A program made the translations under genes and the position numbers. A stretch of 64,000 bases of DNA from the NCBI RefSeq assembly GCF_024138715.1, contig NZ_CP092074.1, positions 4,774,001-4,838,000 on the forward strand, given 5' to 3'. Positions within the stretch are counted from its first letter, which is position 1; every line of letters begins with the position of its first letter. Of the stretch, positions 42,509 through 51,855 are shown one piece after another. The stretch is from Emticicia sp. 21SJ11W-3. GTDB lineage: Bacteria; Bacteroidota; Bacteroidia; Cytophagales; Spirosomataceae. A model generated the notes under the pieces. That model made no database searches, was not told the DNA's origin, and worked only from the letters and a program-made list of their open reading frames with translations.

Positions 42509-43561
42509 TTACAAATTCGGATTAATACTCACTTTCAGGGCTTCGCCAGATTCCATCAGGGTAAATGCTTCCGTAATACTGCCCAGTGGCAGCGTATGGG
42601 TTACTATCTTATCTGCCGGAAAATCCTTTTTCTGAACCAAGGCCGTGGCTGCCTGAAAATCACTCATTTTTTCTGAATAAGACCCGCTGATGCGTAGTTC
42701 TTTGTAATGCAGATGATTGGTATTAAGCATAGCAAAAGGATTGGTTTTTGGTAAACCGCCAAAAAATTCCACCCTGCCTGCTTTTCCGGCTATCTCCAGG
42801 GCATCGGCCTGTGCCTGTGCTACACTCACGGCTACAATTACCACATCATAACCCAATCCGTCGGTTAGTTCCAGTGCCCTTTCAAGGTGGCTGCCTTCTT
42901 TTTCGGCTTTTACCACGTGGTCAATATCAAAAGTAGTTGCCTTATCCAGCCTTGTTTGCATGACATCATACATATCTACCTGCTGCGCCCCCTGATACCG
43001 TGACACCAGCGCGTGCATCACGCCTATTGGCCCGGCACCAATAATGGCAACTTTGTCTTTCAGGCCTACTTCCAGCCTGCCTCGGCCGTGGGCGTTTATT
43101 ACACAGCCCAAAGGCTCGGCAAGACTCAGATGCCCTGCGGGTAATTCTTCACTTACTTTAAACAACTGCCTGCGGCGCACAGCTTTGGCTGGCACTTTCA
43201 TAAAAGGTGCAAACGCGCCGTCGAGATGATACGACATCGTAGTACGGCTTTGGCAAAGGTTCTCTCTTCCTGCTTTGCAGTAACGGCATTCGCCACAAGA
43301 CAAAACAATGTACATCAGCACTCTGTCGCCCACCTTTATATCAGTATCCGTACTTCTTGACTCCAACACTCTTCCGCAAAATTCATGGCCTAATATACGG
43401 GGCGGTGTAATTTTCTTATCTCCGTGCCGGTAAGTGCGTAAATCTGTTCCGCACACATTACATGCTTCAATTTCAAGCAGCACTTCGCCATCCTCCAAAG
43501 TCGGCATGGCTACCTCTTCTATTATTATGGCTTCTTTCCCTTTGTAAACTGCGGCTTTCAC
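42509..43561 (-). CDS. Zinc-dependent alcohol/polyol dehydrogenase (threonine/sorbitol dehydrogenase-like)
   Basis: A medium-chain dehydrogenase of about 350 aa. The catalytic zinc ligands are in CNVCGTDLRTYRHGD and ILGHEFCG. The structural zinc site is CGECRYCKAGRENLC, and the Rossmann motif is AIIGAGPIGVM. I start at GTG 43561 because the family begins with KAAVYKG; the frame is open to a TTG at 43585. It is probably co-transcribed with the aldehyde dehydrogenase, and divergent from an APC permease. Substrate unknown. Confidence 0.88.
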   Translation of the reverse strand: MKAAVYKGKEAIIIEEVAMPTLEDGEVLLEIEACNVCGTDLRTYRHGDKKITPPRILGHEFCGRVLESRSTDTDIKVGDRVLMYIVLSCGECRYCKAGRENLCQSRTTMSYHLDGAFAPFMKVPAKAVRRRQLFKVSEELPAGHLSLAEPLGCVINAHGRGRLEVGLKDKVAIIGAGPIGVMHALVSRYQGAQQVDMYDVMQTRLDKATTFDIDHVVKAEKEGSHLERALELTDGLGYDVVIVAVSVAQAQADALEIAGKAGRVEFFGGLPKTNPFAMLNTNHLHYKELRISGSYSEKMSDFQAATALVQKKDFPADKIVTHTLPLGSITEAFTLMESGEALKVSINPNL

Positions 43562-43783
43562 TTTAAAATCTTTAAAAATTGACAATCATTTTTAATCCAA
43601 CTTGTCTATACAAGTCAACAATTACAAATGTAAGTTTCTATTGAGCCACAGACAAGGTTTTTAGAATAAAATTTCAGAAATAGATGCTTTACAATCATTA
43701 ATTATTTGAAAAAACGTATATAAAAATAACCTTACTCCGATAAAAATTTTGCTTTTAATAGATTAGTATTATCTTTTTTTCGA

Positions 43784-43791
43784 TAGTTTTG
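43784..43791 (+). promoter_or_regulatory. TAnnTTTG -7 box before the permease
   Basis: TAGTTTTG, 49 bp before the permease start, in the divergent region 43586-43839. The -33 element is unclear. Confidence 0.35.
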
Positions 43792-43839
43792 AAAAATATA
43801 CCATAACAAACTCATAAAAACCTAAATATCTAAACACCC

Positions 43840-45498
43840 ATGAGTAATTCGCTTTTTCGCAGGAAAGATGTCAGTAAAGCAATTCAGGAATCAGAATCGG
43901 GCGACAAAAGCCAATCACTGGCACGCATTCTTGGCGTAAGAGACCTTACAGTGCTGGGCATAGCGGCCATTATCGGTGCTGGTATATTCAGTACAATAGG
44001 GCTGGCCAGCTTCAACGGTGGCCCTGCCGTATCACTTCTTTTTGTATTTGTGGCCATAGCCTGTGTATTTACAGCGCTTAGCTATGCACAATTTGCCTCA
44101 ATGGTACCCGTTAGCGGTAGTGCCTACACTTATGCTTATGTTTCGTTTGGAGAAGTACTGGCCTGGATTATCGGCTGGGCGCTAATTCTTGAATACGCCG
44201 TATCTAACATGGTAGTGGCCATCTCTTGGTCTAGCTATTTTGTATCTATGCTGGCTGGTTTCGGCATAAAATTTCCTATGTGGCTGGCTATTGACTATAC
44301 CTCTGCCAAAGAAGCCTACCAGGCCGTTAAGGCAGGCGGCGCCGGCATAACCAGTGGCGATCAACTTCTGGCAACGGCCTTTAGCGAAGCCCCAGACCTG
44401 GGTTTCATCAAGGTTATATTTAATCTTCCTGCTGGTCTTATTACAGTTCTTATTACCTCTCTTTGTTATATTGGTATCAAAGAGACGCGCAATGCCAGCA
44501 ATATACTGGTTGCATTAAAAATGGGTGTTATTCTGCTTGTTATTCTGGCAGGCGCCTTTTATATAAAACCGGAAAACTGGTCGCCTTTTGCCCCCAATGG
44601 CATAGAGGGCGTTTTAAGTGGCGTAGCTTCCGTTTTCTTTGCATTTATTGGTTTCGACTCTATTTCTACTACTGCCGAAGAAGCCAAGAATCCTCAGAAA
44701 GACTTACCAAGAGCCATGTTGCTCTGTCTGCTTATCTGTACTGTATTATATGTGCTGATAACCACCGTACTTACCGGTATGGTTAACTATAAGGAACTAA
44801 ACGTGGCCGACCCCCTTGCCTATGTTTTCTCAAAAGTAGGATTTGATTTTGTAGCCGGGGTTATTTCAGTAAGCGCCGTGGTGGCTATTACCAGTGCCTT
44901 GCTGGCCTATCAGATTGGCCAACCACGCATCTGGATGGCTATGAGCCGCGATGGGCTGATAGGTAAAAAATTCGGCGAAATTCACCCTAAGTTCAAAACA
45001 CCTGGTTTTGCTACCATAGTTACAGGCTTTTTGGTAGCGGTGCCTTCGCTTTTCTTCAAAATGAGTTTCTTTGTAGACCTTACCAGTGTGGGTACTTTCT
45101 TTGCCTTTATTCTGGTTTGTGCCGGCGTATTGTATCTCGACACCAAAGGCCTAAGCAAAGATGCCAAATTCAAGATTCCTTATATTAATGCCAAATACCT
45201 TACTGCCTTGCTGATGCTGGTTGCATTATACATGACCTATAGAAATGGAAACCTGGTACAACATCTGGAAGCGAGACCCCTGCTGGTAGTATTCTGGCTG
45301 GTATGGCTAACCCTCTCTGTGTTTAGCTTTAAGCATAATTTCTCTTTATTACCTGTGTTGGGTATCTTAACCAACCTGTATCTGATGACAGAACTGGGCT
45401 GGTCTAACTGGCGCATGTTTATTATCTGGATGTTATTGGGATTGGTTATTTATTTTACTTACGGCTACCAGAACAGTAAGCTGGCCAAGCAATCATGA
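43840..45498 (+). CDS. APC-superfamily cationic-type amino acid permease (552 aa)
   Basis: Inner-membrane transporter with about 14 helices, longer than the other two APC genes. Family marks are GIAAIIGAGIFSTIGLAS in helix 1, FFAFIGFDSISTTAEEAKNPQKDLPRA in helices 6-7, and a late GLIGKKFGEIHPKFKTP loop, which resembles the CAT (cationic amino acid transporter) branch. The stop overlaps the Nudix start (ATGA), so the pair is coupled. Substrate not known. Confidence 0.9.
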   Translation: MSNSLFRRKDVSKAIQESESGDKSQSLARILGVRDLTVLGIAAIIGAGIFSTIGLASFNGGPAVSLLFVFVAIACVFTALSYAQFASMVPVSGSAYTYAYVSFGEVLAWIIGWALILEYAVSNMVVAISWSSYFVSMLAGFGIKFPMWLAIDYTSAKEAYQAVKAGGAGITSGDQLLATAFSEAPDLGFIKVIFNLPAGLITVLITSLCYIGIKETRNASNILVALKMGVILLVILAGAFYIKPENWSPFAPNGIEGVLSGVASVFFAFIGFDSISTTAEEAKNPQKDLPRAMLLCLLICTVLYVLITTVLTGMVNYKELNVADPLAYVFSKVGFDFVAGVISVSAVVAITSALLAYQIGQPRIWMAMSRDGLIGKKFGEIHPKFKTPGFATIVTGFLVAVPSLFFKMSFFVDLTSVGTFFAFILVCAGVLYLDTKGLSKDAKFKIPYINAKYLTALLMLVALYMTYRNGNLVQHLEARPLLVVFWLVWLTLSVFSFKHNFSLLPVLGILTNLYLMTELGWSNWRMFIIWMLLGLVIYFTYGYQNSKLAKQS

Positions 45499-45893
45499 AA
45501 AAGATTGATAAACTTGCCTGGATACGCGTAGAAAACAGAAAGATATTAAGCACCAGAAGCAAAGGGAAAGATGTCTTTTATTTTCCGGGCGGTAAAAGAG
45601 AGCTTGACGAAAGCGATGAAGCCGCATTGCTGAGAGAAATACAAGAAGAACTAACCGTTGATTTGCTGCCGGATTCTTTACGTTTCTTCGGAAAATTTGA
45701 GGCACAGGCACACGGCCATGCAGAAGGCACATTGGTTATAATGACCTGCTACGAAGCAGATTATAAAGGAACCCTGACCCCCGCCGCTGAAATTGATGAA
45801 ATTGCCTGGCTTGGTTACGCTGACAGGCTCAGAAGTTCTGCTGTTGACCAGCTCATTTTCAGATACCTGAAAGAGCGTGACTTAATAGATTAA
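45495..45893 (+). CDS. Nudix hydrolase
   Basis: A 132-aa cytosolic enzyme. The Nudix box runs GGKRELDES then REIQEELTV, matching Gx5Ex7REUxEExGU with the final Gly replaced by Thr. It hydrolyses a nucleoside diphosphate linked to another group; substrate unknown. Coupled by overlap to the permease upstream. Confidence 0.87.
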   Translation: MKKIDKLAWIRVENRKILSTRSKGKDVFYFPGGKRELDESDEAALLREIQEELTVDLLPDSLRFFGKFEAQAHGHAEGTLVIMTCYEADYKGTLTPAAEIDEIAWLGYADRLRSSAVDQLIFRYLKERDLID

Positions 45894-45928
45894 CCGACAT
45901 TCTATCAATAAACCTTAACAAGAAAAAA

Positions 45929-47371
45929 TTGGCAAATTTTAAGAAAGAAATCCGCCTTTACGATGCTGTGATGCTCGTGTCGGGGTCTATGATTGGCTCC
46001 GGAATATTCATTGTCAGTGCTGATATTGCACGGCAGGTTGGTTCTTCGGGTTGGCTTTTGGCATCCTGGTTACTGGCAGGTGTACTAACCATGACAGGCG
46101 CCTTATGCTATGGCGAACTAACGGCCATGTTTCCGCATGCCGGCGGGCAATATGTATTTCTTCAGAAAGCCTATGGCAAACTAACGGGTTTTCTTTACGG
46201 CTGGTCTTTCTTTGCCGTTATCCAGACAGGTACCATTGCAGCAGTTGCGGTTGCTTTTGCCAAGTATTCGGGTGTGCTTTTCCCTGATTTTATCAGCGAT
46301 AAACACGAAATTTTTGTTTTAGGTGATACTTCTTTTAAACTTACAACGCAGCGTTTACTGGCTATTGTAAGCATCATTATTCTTACTTATGCCAATACCA
46401 GAGGGGTAAAGGAGGGCAAGATTATTCAGAATATATTCAGCACTACCAAACTCGGAGCCATTGCCATGCTCATTATTCTGGGCTTTATTCTCGGAGCCAA
46501 TGCCGACATTATTTCGCAGAATTTCTCTCATATATTTGATGCAACCAGCACCGCAAAAACAGGTGACGAGTGGGTAACTACGGCCATAGGCGGATTTACA
46601 ATTATTCTGGCTCTGGGCGTAACACAGGTAGGAACCTTGTTTTCAAGTGATGCCTGGAACGGATTAACATTTGCCGGAGATGAGGTGGTAGAACCCAGAA
46701 AAACTATTCCGAGAGGACTGGCCATTGGCACCATGCTGGTAACTGTTCTGTATCTGTTAATGAACGTGGCTTATCTTTGTATTTTGCCTCTGAAAGGAGA
46801 CCCTAACGGCACTGATGTGCTCAGCAGAGGTATTCAGTTTGCCAGCGAAGACCGTGTGGCTGCAGCCGCGGCCAATCTGATAGGTGGCCAGGGCTTTTCT
46901 ATTGTAGTGGCCTTGTTAATTATGATTTCTACTTTCGGGTGTAACAATGGCCTTATATTATCGGGGTCAAGGGTTTATTATACAATGGCCAGAGATGGAC
47001 TATTTTTTAAGAATTTCAGTAAGTTGTCTGACAGAGGCGTACCCAAAAATGCCCTTTGGTGGCAATGTTTCTGGGCTAGCTTTTTGTGCCTGACAGGTAA
47101 ATATGGCGACTTACTTGATTACCTGATGGGCGTGGTTATTTTGTTTTATGCCTTCACAATATACGGCATCTTTATTTTACGCCGCAAAATGCCCGATGCC
47201 GAACGCCCAATCAAAGCGCCGGGGTATCCTGTTATTCCAATGTTATATGTAATTGTGGCTTCGGCCATTGTTCTGATACTAATCAAAGAAAAACCACAAT
47301 TTACTTATCCGGGGCTGGGCATAGTTGCGCTAGGCATACCGGTATATTTGTGGTTTAACCGGAAATCGTAA
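45929..47371 (+). CDS. APC-superfamily amino acid permease (480 aa), TTG start
   Basis: Inner-membrane transporter of about 12 helices. The entry motif is VSGSMIGSGIFIVSADIARQ, and AGDEVVEPRKTIPRGLAIG and RRKMPDAERPIKAPGYPVIP are typical of the L-amino-acid transporter branch. The first in-frame ATG is inside helix 1, so the TTG at 45929, 35 bp after the Nudix stop, is the likely start. It ends at the hairpin 47391-47427 that the IS insertion has split. Confidence 0.88.
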   Translation: MANFKKEIRLYDAVMLVSGSMIGSGIFIVSADIARQVGSSGWLLASWLLAGVLTMTGALCYGELTAMFPHAGGQYVFLQKAYGKLTGFLYGWSFFAVIQTGTIAAVAVAFAKYSGVLFPDFISDKHEIFVLGDTSFKLTTQRLLAIVSIIILTYANTRGVKEGKIIQNIFSTTKLGAIAMLIILGFILGANADIISQNFSHIFDATSTAKTGDEWVTTAIGGFTIILALGVTQVGTLFSSDAWNGLTFAGDEVVEPRKTIPRGLAIGTMLVTVLYLLMNVAYLCILPLKGDPNGTDVLSRGIQFASEDRVAAAAANLIGGQGFSIVVALLIMISTFGCNNGLILSGSRVYYTMARDGLFFKNFSKLSDRGVPKNALWWQCFWASFLCLTGKYGDLLDYLMGVVILFYAFTIYGIFILRRKMPDAERPIKAPGYPVIPMLYVIVASAIVLILIKEKPQFTYPGLGIVALGIPVYLWFNRKS

Positions 47372-47390
47372 AAAGCTTATGTTTATATAT

Positions 47391-47427
47391 ACAAAAAGGC
47401 GGGAGAATGAATCTTCCGCCTTTTTGT
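47391..47427. terminator. Bidirectional terminator, overlapping the IS target duplication
   Basis: 16-bp stem (47391-47406 with 47412-47427, one G-T pair), 5-base loop, T-run on one strand and A-run on the other. It ends the permease transcript. Its right half lies in the 46-bp repeat that is copied again at 49298-49343. Confidence 0.85.
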
Positions 47428-47453
47428 ATATCTGTTATTACGTTCTTTTTTCT
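47408..47453. repeat. Left copy of 44-46 bp direct repeat flanking the IS
   Basis: Identical over 46 bases to 49298-49343. The last two bases (CT) may belong to the IS end, so the target duplication is 44-46 bp. Very long for most IS families but in line with IS1634 itself, which is known for long, variable duplications. Confidence 0.9.
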
Positions 47454-49297
47454 TAAGTTTGACAGTTGTTTTTGGAAAAAGCTCTTGGATGGCTAACTGG
47501 GGGCTATTTTGGCTATTTTTCGGAAAAAGTGTAGAGAGCCGATTGTGTTTTTGTCTATTGACATTCAAAGCTATATGGTTGTAATTTTGCATTATGGCAT
47601 ATTTGAAAGTAGAGAGAAAGCAATCAGGCACTTATTTGCGCATTTTGGAGAGTTTCCGAAATGGGTCAGGGAAGCCTAGTTCGAGGGTTTTGTATTCTCT
47701 TGGTAAGGTTGAAGATTATAAGCCTGAAGAACTTCGTAACATTGGCATCAGATTTTACGAATTAGGTGGAGGAGAGTTGAAGACTATTTTGGAAGGGGAC
47801 CTAATCGAATTAGGTCGATACAATTATGGTTATCAAAAAGTATTTGGTTATGCCCTGGAGCAGTATGGGTTAAGGCTTCTTTTGGATCGTCTTCAGCAAA
47901 AGAGCAAGCTTCAGTTCAGTCTTTTTGACAGTGTATTTCTGATGCTTTTGGAACGACTGCAAAGCCCTTGCAGCAAACGCAGCAACTTTCAGCATCGTGA
48001 TGAGTACATAAACCTTCCCGAATTGTCATTACAGCACTTGTATCGGGCTCTGGATAAGTTGGCTCAGTATACTGAGTTAATCCAGCAGCAGATTTTTCAA
48101 ACGGGTCGGAATCTTTTCAATCAAAGCCTGGATGTGGTATTTTATGATGTAACGACCTTCTACTTTGCCAGCGAAGTTGAGAAAGAAGGACAACTTAGAC
48201 AAATGGGTTTTGGTAAGGATGGCAAAATAGGTAAAACACAAGTTCTTTTTTGTATGCTCATAGACCACCTGAAAAACCCTATCGGTTATAGGGTTTTCAA
48301 AGGCAACACCTATGAAGGGGATACTTTTAGGGAAGCACTGGGCGACCTTAAAAAGCGATACCAGATTGACAAAGTAATTGTAGTAGCCGATAGGGGGATG
48401 CTTTCAAAGAAAAACCTGGAAATAACAAATAGCAAAGGCTACGAATTTATCATTGGAGAACGTTTGAAAAGCCTGCCCCAAAAAACGCAGCAAACCCTAC
48501 TCGACTTAAAGAATTACCATCAGCAGTGGATATACAAAGATGCTACCGGACAAGATGTTTTGATTCGCTACACCACATTAAAACAGGAAGGCAAGACCTT
48601 TATTACTACCTACTCGGCAAAAAGAGCGGCCAAAGACAAGCAAGACCGGGAAGATAAACTACAGCACGCACAGCACCTCTTGAAGAACCCTTCGAAAATC
48701 AACAATAAAGCCACCAGATTCTTCTTAAAATCAGATGAAAACCAGAAATATAGCCTGAATGAAGAAAAAATAAAGGTCTCCGAAAAGTATGATGGGTTTT
48801 TAGCTATAAGCACCAATAATCAAAGCATGCCGGTAGCCGAAGTTCTGGACCAATACAAACAACTATTCAAAATAGAACATAGCTTCAGAACCTTCAAATC
48901 CCATCTGGAAACCAGGCCCATGTTTCACTGGACAGACCAGCGAATCGAAGGACATATATGCCTGTGTTACATAGCCTTCGCCATACAAAACTTTGTCTTA
49001 CAAAAAATTAACCGCGATAAAAATGTAATCACTGAAAAAGGGTTGAGGGATACCCTTGACAAAATGCAAGTAAGCCTGATAGAAAATAACGGAGCCAAAT
49101 CTTATCTAAGGTCTATGCCAACAGAAAACGAAAAAACTATCCTCCAAAAACTGGGCTTAAAACCAATATTACCCATACAAACGCAAGCAAAGTTTAAAAT
49201 CTGAACTCGCACTCCAAATAACGGTTTGTAGAGAGCCGATTGGATATTCATGTACCTTATTATCAGCCACTTATCCCAAAATCGTGTCAAACTCAAG
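47452..49297 (+). mobile_element. IS1634-family insertion sequence, about 1.85 kb
   Basis: The ends are imperfect inverted repeats: CTTAAGTTTGACA on the left and CTTGAGTTTGACA read inward from the right. One transposase gene occupies the inside. A 16-bp direct repeat (TGTAGAGAGCCGATTG) lies subterminally at 47530-47545 and 49227-49242. The element sits between the permease and tagaturonate reductase and appears complete. Confidence 0.9.
47594..49204 (+). CDS. IS1634-family (DDE, IS4-like) transposase
   Basis: A 536-aa protein, full length for the family. The start VERKQSGTYLRILESFRNG is typical of IS1634 transposases. DDE-type elements visible are YDVTTFYFASE (first Asp), VVADRGMLSKKN (second Asp) and IEHSFRTFKSHLETRP (region of the Glu). 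No frameshift is seen, so the element may still be active. Confidence 0.93.
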   Translation: MAYLKVERKQSGTYLRILESFRNGSGKPSSRVLYSLGKVEDYKPEELRNIGIRFYELGGGELKTILEGDLIELGRYNYGYQKVFGYALEQYGLRLLLDRLQQKSKLQFSLFDSVFLMLLERLQSPCSKRSNFQHRDEYINLPELSLQHLYRALDKLAQYTELIQQQIFQTGRNLFNQSLDVVFYDVTTFYFASEVEKEGQLRQMGFGKDGKIGKTQVLFCMLIDHLKNPIGYRVFKGNTYEGDTFREALGDLKKRYQIDKVIVVADRGMLSKKNLEITNSKGYEFIIGERLKSLPQKTQQTLLDLKNYHQQWIYKDATGQDVLIRYTTLKQEGKTFITTYSAKRAAKDKQDREDKLQHAQHLLKNPSKINNKATRFFLKSDENQKYSLNEEKIKVSEKYDGFLAISTNNQSMPVAEVLDQYKQLFKIEHSFRTFKSHLETRPMFHWTDQRIEGHICLCYIAFAIQNFVLQKINRDKNVITEKGLRDTLDKMQVSLIENNGAKSYLRSMPTENEKTILQKLGLKPILPIQTQAKFKI

Positions 49298-49343
49298 TGA
49301 ATCTTCCGCCTTTTTGTATATCTGTTATTACGTTCTTTTTTCT
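49298..49343. repeat. Right copy of 44-46 bp direct repeat flanking the IS
   Basis: Second copy of the target duplication. It ends one base before the tagaturonate reductase stop codon and carries only the 3' half of the original terminator stem. Confidence 0.9.
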
Positions 49344-49344
49344 A

Positions 49345-50811
49345 TCAGGCATATACGTTCAATGCTGATACCACCTCTTTCACACCAATCATTTGCATAT
49401 TAGAAAGGTGCGTGGTTACATTTTCGGCAAATCCACGTAGTTTGGTTAAATCACTTCCCCACAAAGCTTTGTTCGATAACACCTTATTCACCAACTGTTC
49501 TGTTGCGTTCTTCTGCCACAGTTTATAAAAATAGGCAGCCGAATCACACTGAATCAGATATAACTCTCCGTCTTTTTGTCCGTAATATTTGCCGTTTTCT
49601 TCTTTTATTGCTTTCATAAACAATAAATAAGCAGCAAAACCACGTGCAAAGTATTGAGGAATAGTATTAAACTCTTTATAATAGTTAAGCAATAGCGGAA
49701 TGTTACGCATACGCATCTTCATGGTATATTGAAGCGTAATGCTAATCCATTGGTGTTCCAGATACGGGTTACGGAAGCGGTCGAGCACCTCTCTGCCATA
49801 GCGCTGGCAAACCTTTGGTTCTATTTTGTAAGGAATCGCCGGCACAATCTCGGTTGTCATCAGAATGGTGATAAACTTCTCCATCAATTCGTCAGCCAAT
49901 GCTTCCTTAACTGTTTCAAAGCCAGACAAATACGCCATACCGCACATCAGGGTATGTGTACCATTCAGCATCCTTAGCTTCAATTCGCGGTATTGCTCTA
50001 TGTTTTTTTCTATCTTCACACCCGGGTCTGCTTCATAGAAAGACAAAACGTCTTTCACTTTGTCATCGCCTTCAATAGCCCACAGGCGGTAAACCTCTGC
50101 AATAGTCAGCAGGTCATCTTCATACCCCAGCTTATCAAACAACTCTTTCAGTTTTTCACCTTTGGGTTTACCTGGCACAATTCTGTCAACCAACGAATTA
50201 CAGAACCTGTTTTCGGTATTAAGCCATTCGATGAAATCTTCAGGTAACTGATTAAATGCACAAAGTTGCAGAACAATCTCTTTTAGCTTGTCTCCATTAC
50301 CAACTATCAGTTCTGTTGGCACTATAACGGCACCTGGCAAACCGGCCTGAAAGCGTTCATACAGCCAGGCAGTCAGTTTTGCCGGAAAAGAAGCCGGAGG
50401 TGTTTGCAAAATGCTTTCTTCTACATATTGCAGGCCAACTTCTGTAGTGTTTGAAATAACAATTTCAATGGCCGGGTCTTTGGCAGTTGCCAGAATATCA
50501 GACCACTGGCTTTGCGCCGATAACACACGGCTGATAGCCGAAGAGATGATGTTCTCTTCTTTTGGCGCACCCTTGTCAATACCTCTTACACAAATTGTAT
50601 ACAGGTTATCCTGCTCAGCAAAAGTGTCAGCTCCACCTGAATCCGTTGATTTTACAACAACAATCCGGCCATTAAATATTCCTTCTTTGTTAGCTTTATC
50701 AATAAAATAATCGCACAAGCCACGAAGCAAAACACCTGTACCAAATTGTAATACTTTTTCAGGAAGTTGAGTTAAAGCGGGCTCGGTAAGTAAAGATTTA
50801 TCAATTTTCAT
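49345..50811 (-). CDS. uxaB: Tagaturonate reductase
   Basis: A 488-aa mannitol-dehydrogenase-family enzyme that converts tagaturonate to altronate with NADH in galacturonate catabolism. The N-terminus VLQFGTGVLLRG holds the Rossmann loop, EVVISNTTEVG-like sequence follows, and the catalytic Lys/His block is in LKLRMLNGTHTLM. Other hexuronate genes are not in the window. Its downstream side now abuts the IS. Confidence 0.9.
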   Translation of the reverse strand: MKIDKSLLTEPALTQLPEKVLQFGTGVLLRGLCDYFIDKANKEGIFNGRIVVVKSTDSGGADTFAEQDNLYTICVRGIDKGAPKEENIISSAISRVLSAQSQWSDILATAKDPAIEIVISNTTEVGLQYVEESILQTPPASFPAKLTAWLYERFQAGLPGAVIVPTELIVGNGDKLKEIVLQLCAFNQLPEDFIEWLNTENRFCNSLVDRIVPGKPKGEKLKELFDKLGYEDDLLTIAEVYRLWAIEGDDKVKDVLSFYEADPGVKIEKNIEQYRELKLRMLNGTHTLMCGMAYLSGFETVKEALADELMEKFITILMTTEIVPAIPYKIEPKVCQRYGREVLDRFRNPYLEHQWISITLQYTMKMRMRNIPLLLNYYKEFNTIPQYFARGFAAYLLFMKAIKEENGKYYGQKDGELYLIQCDSAAYFYKLWQKNATEQLVNKVLSNKALWGSDLTKLRGFAENVTTHLSNMQMIGVKEVVSALNVYA

Positions 50812-51033
50812 TAAGGTCTACGTAAAATAGATTATTAAACAAAAATAGACATTACAGGTTCTTATATCAACTAATATTCAATTTAATTCTAATACTTTTT
50901 TGCGGCGACCTTTGTACTCATCAGGTTTTTAGACATTTAATTAGTATTATATTATCCATTTATCAAGTTCAGGCTTGTCATAAAGTATAAAAACCAATAA
51001 TTTCGCCCACAATTAAACCAATATAAACCGTTA

Positions 51034-51789
51034 ATGGAACAGATTCTAACAACCGCAGCGTTGACAAGCATTGTTACCCTTACCCTTTTAGAAATAGTAT
51101 TAGGGGTAGATAATATCATTTTTGTATCTATTATTTCATCCAAATTACCCAAGGGCGAACAAAAGAAAGCCAGGCGTATCGGGCTTATTATGGCAATGGC
51201 CATTCGTATTGCCCTGCTTTTTGTTTTAGGCTGGATTCTCAGACTCGAAAAAGAGTTATTTAACCTGCAGGATATAGGCCTGCCGTGGAATATCGGCTTT
51301 AGTGGCAAAGACCTTATTTTGTTGTGCGGTGGTTTATTTTTGTTGTATAAGTCAACATCAGAGATACACCATAAACTTGAAGGTCAGGAAGAAAACGTTT
51401 CGGGTAGCAAAACAGCCTCGAAACTGTCGAGAGCCATTATTGACATTGCCGTTATCAATATGGTATTTTCTATTGACTCCATCATTACTGCCATTGGTAT
51501 GACCAACAACATAATAGTTATGGCCGTTTCGGTGGTGTTATCAACCGTTGCCATGCTTCTGTTTGCCGGAAGCGTAGGAGAATTTGTTGAAAAACACCCG
51601 ACAGTGAAGATGCTGGCACTGGCGTTTCTGGTAATGATTGGTACACTGCTGGTGGCCGAGGCCTTTAAAGTACACGTACCAAAAGGCTATATTTATTTTT
51701 CAATGGCTTTCTCATTTTTTGTAGAAATTCTGAACATCAAAATGCGTAAAAACAGTAAGCCTGTTAACCTACACAAGGACATAAAATAA
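51034..51789 (+). CDS. TerC-family integral membrane protein
   Basis: A 251-aa inner-membrane protein with about 7 helices. The family motifs LEIVLGVDNIIFVSI near the start and VINMVFSIDSIITAIG in the middle carry the conserved Asp residues. Related proteins (TerC, Alx) are linked to metal export, mainly manganese. Single gene, followed by an acyltransferase. Confidence 0.92.
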   Translation: MEQILTTAALTSIVTLTLLEIVLGVDNIIFVSIISSKLPKGEQKKARRIGLIMAMAIRIALLFVLGWILRLEKELFNLQDIGLPWNIGFSGKDLILLCGGLFLLYKSTSEIHHKLEGQEENVSGSKTASKLSRAIIDIAVINMVFSIDSIITAIGMTNNIIVMAVSVVLSTVAMLLFAGSVGEFVEKHPTVKMLALAFLVMIGTLLVAEAFKVHVPKGYIYFSMAFSFFVEILNIKMRKNSKPVNLHKDIK

Positions 51790-51855
51790 ACTGATTTTTT
51801 TTCAGGGGAATAGATTAAGCATATATTTGTAGAATCATTCCCCTGAATATTACCC

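Noticed and set aside
47530-49242. TGTAGAGAGCCGATTG repeats as the IS terminal repeats
   Set aside because: They are in direct, not inverted, orientation and lie inside the long flanking repeat by 55-80 bp; the CTTRAGTTTGACA ends fit better.
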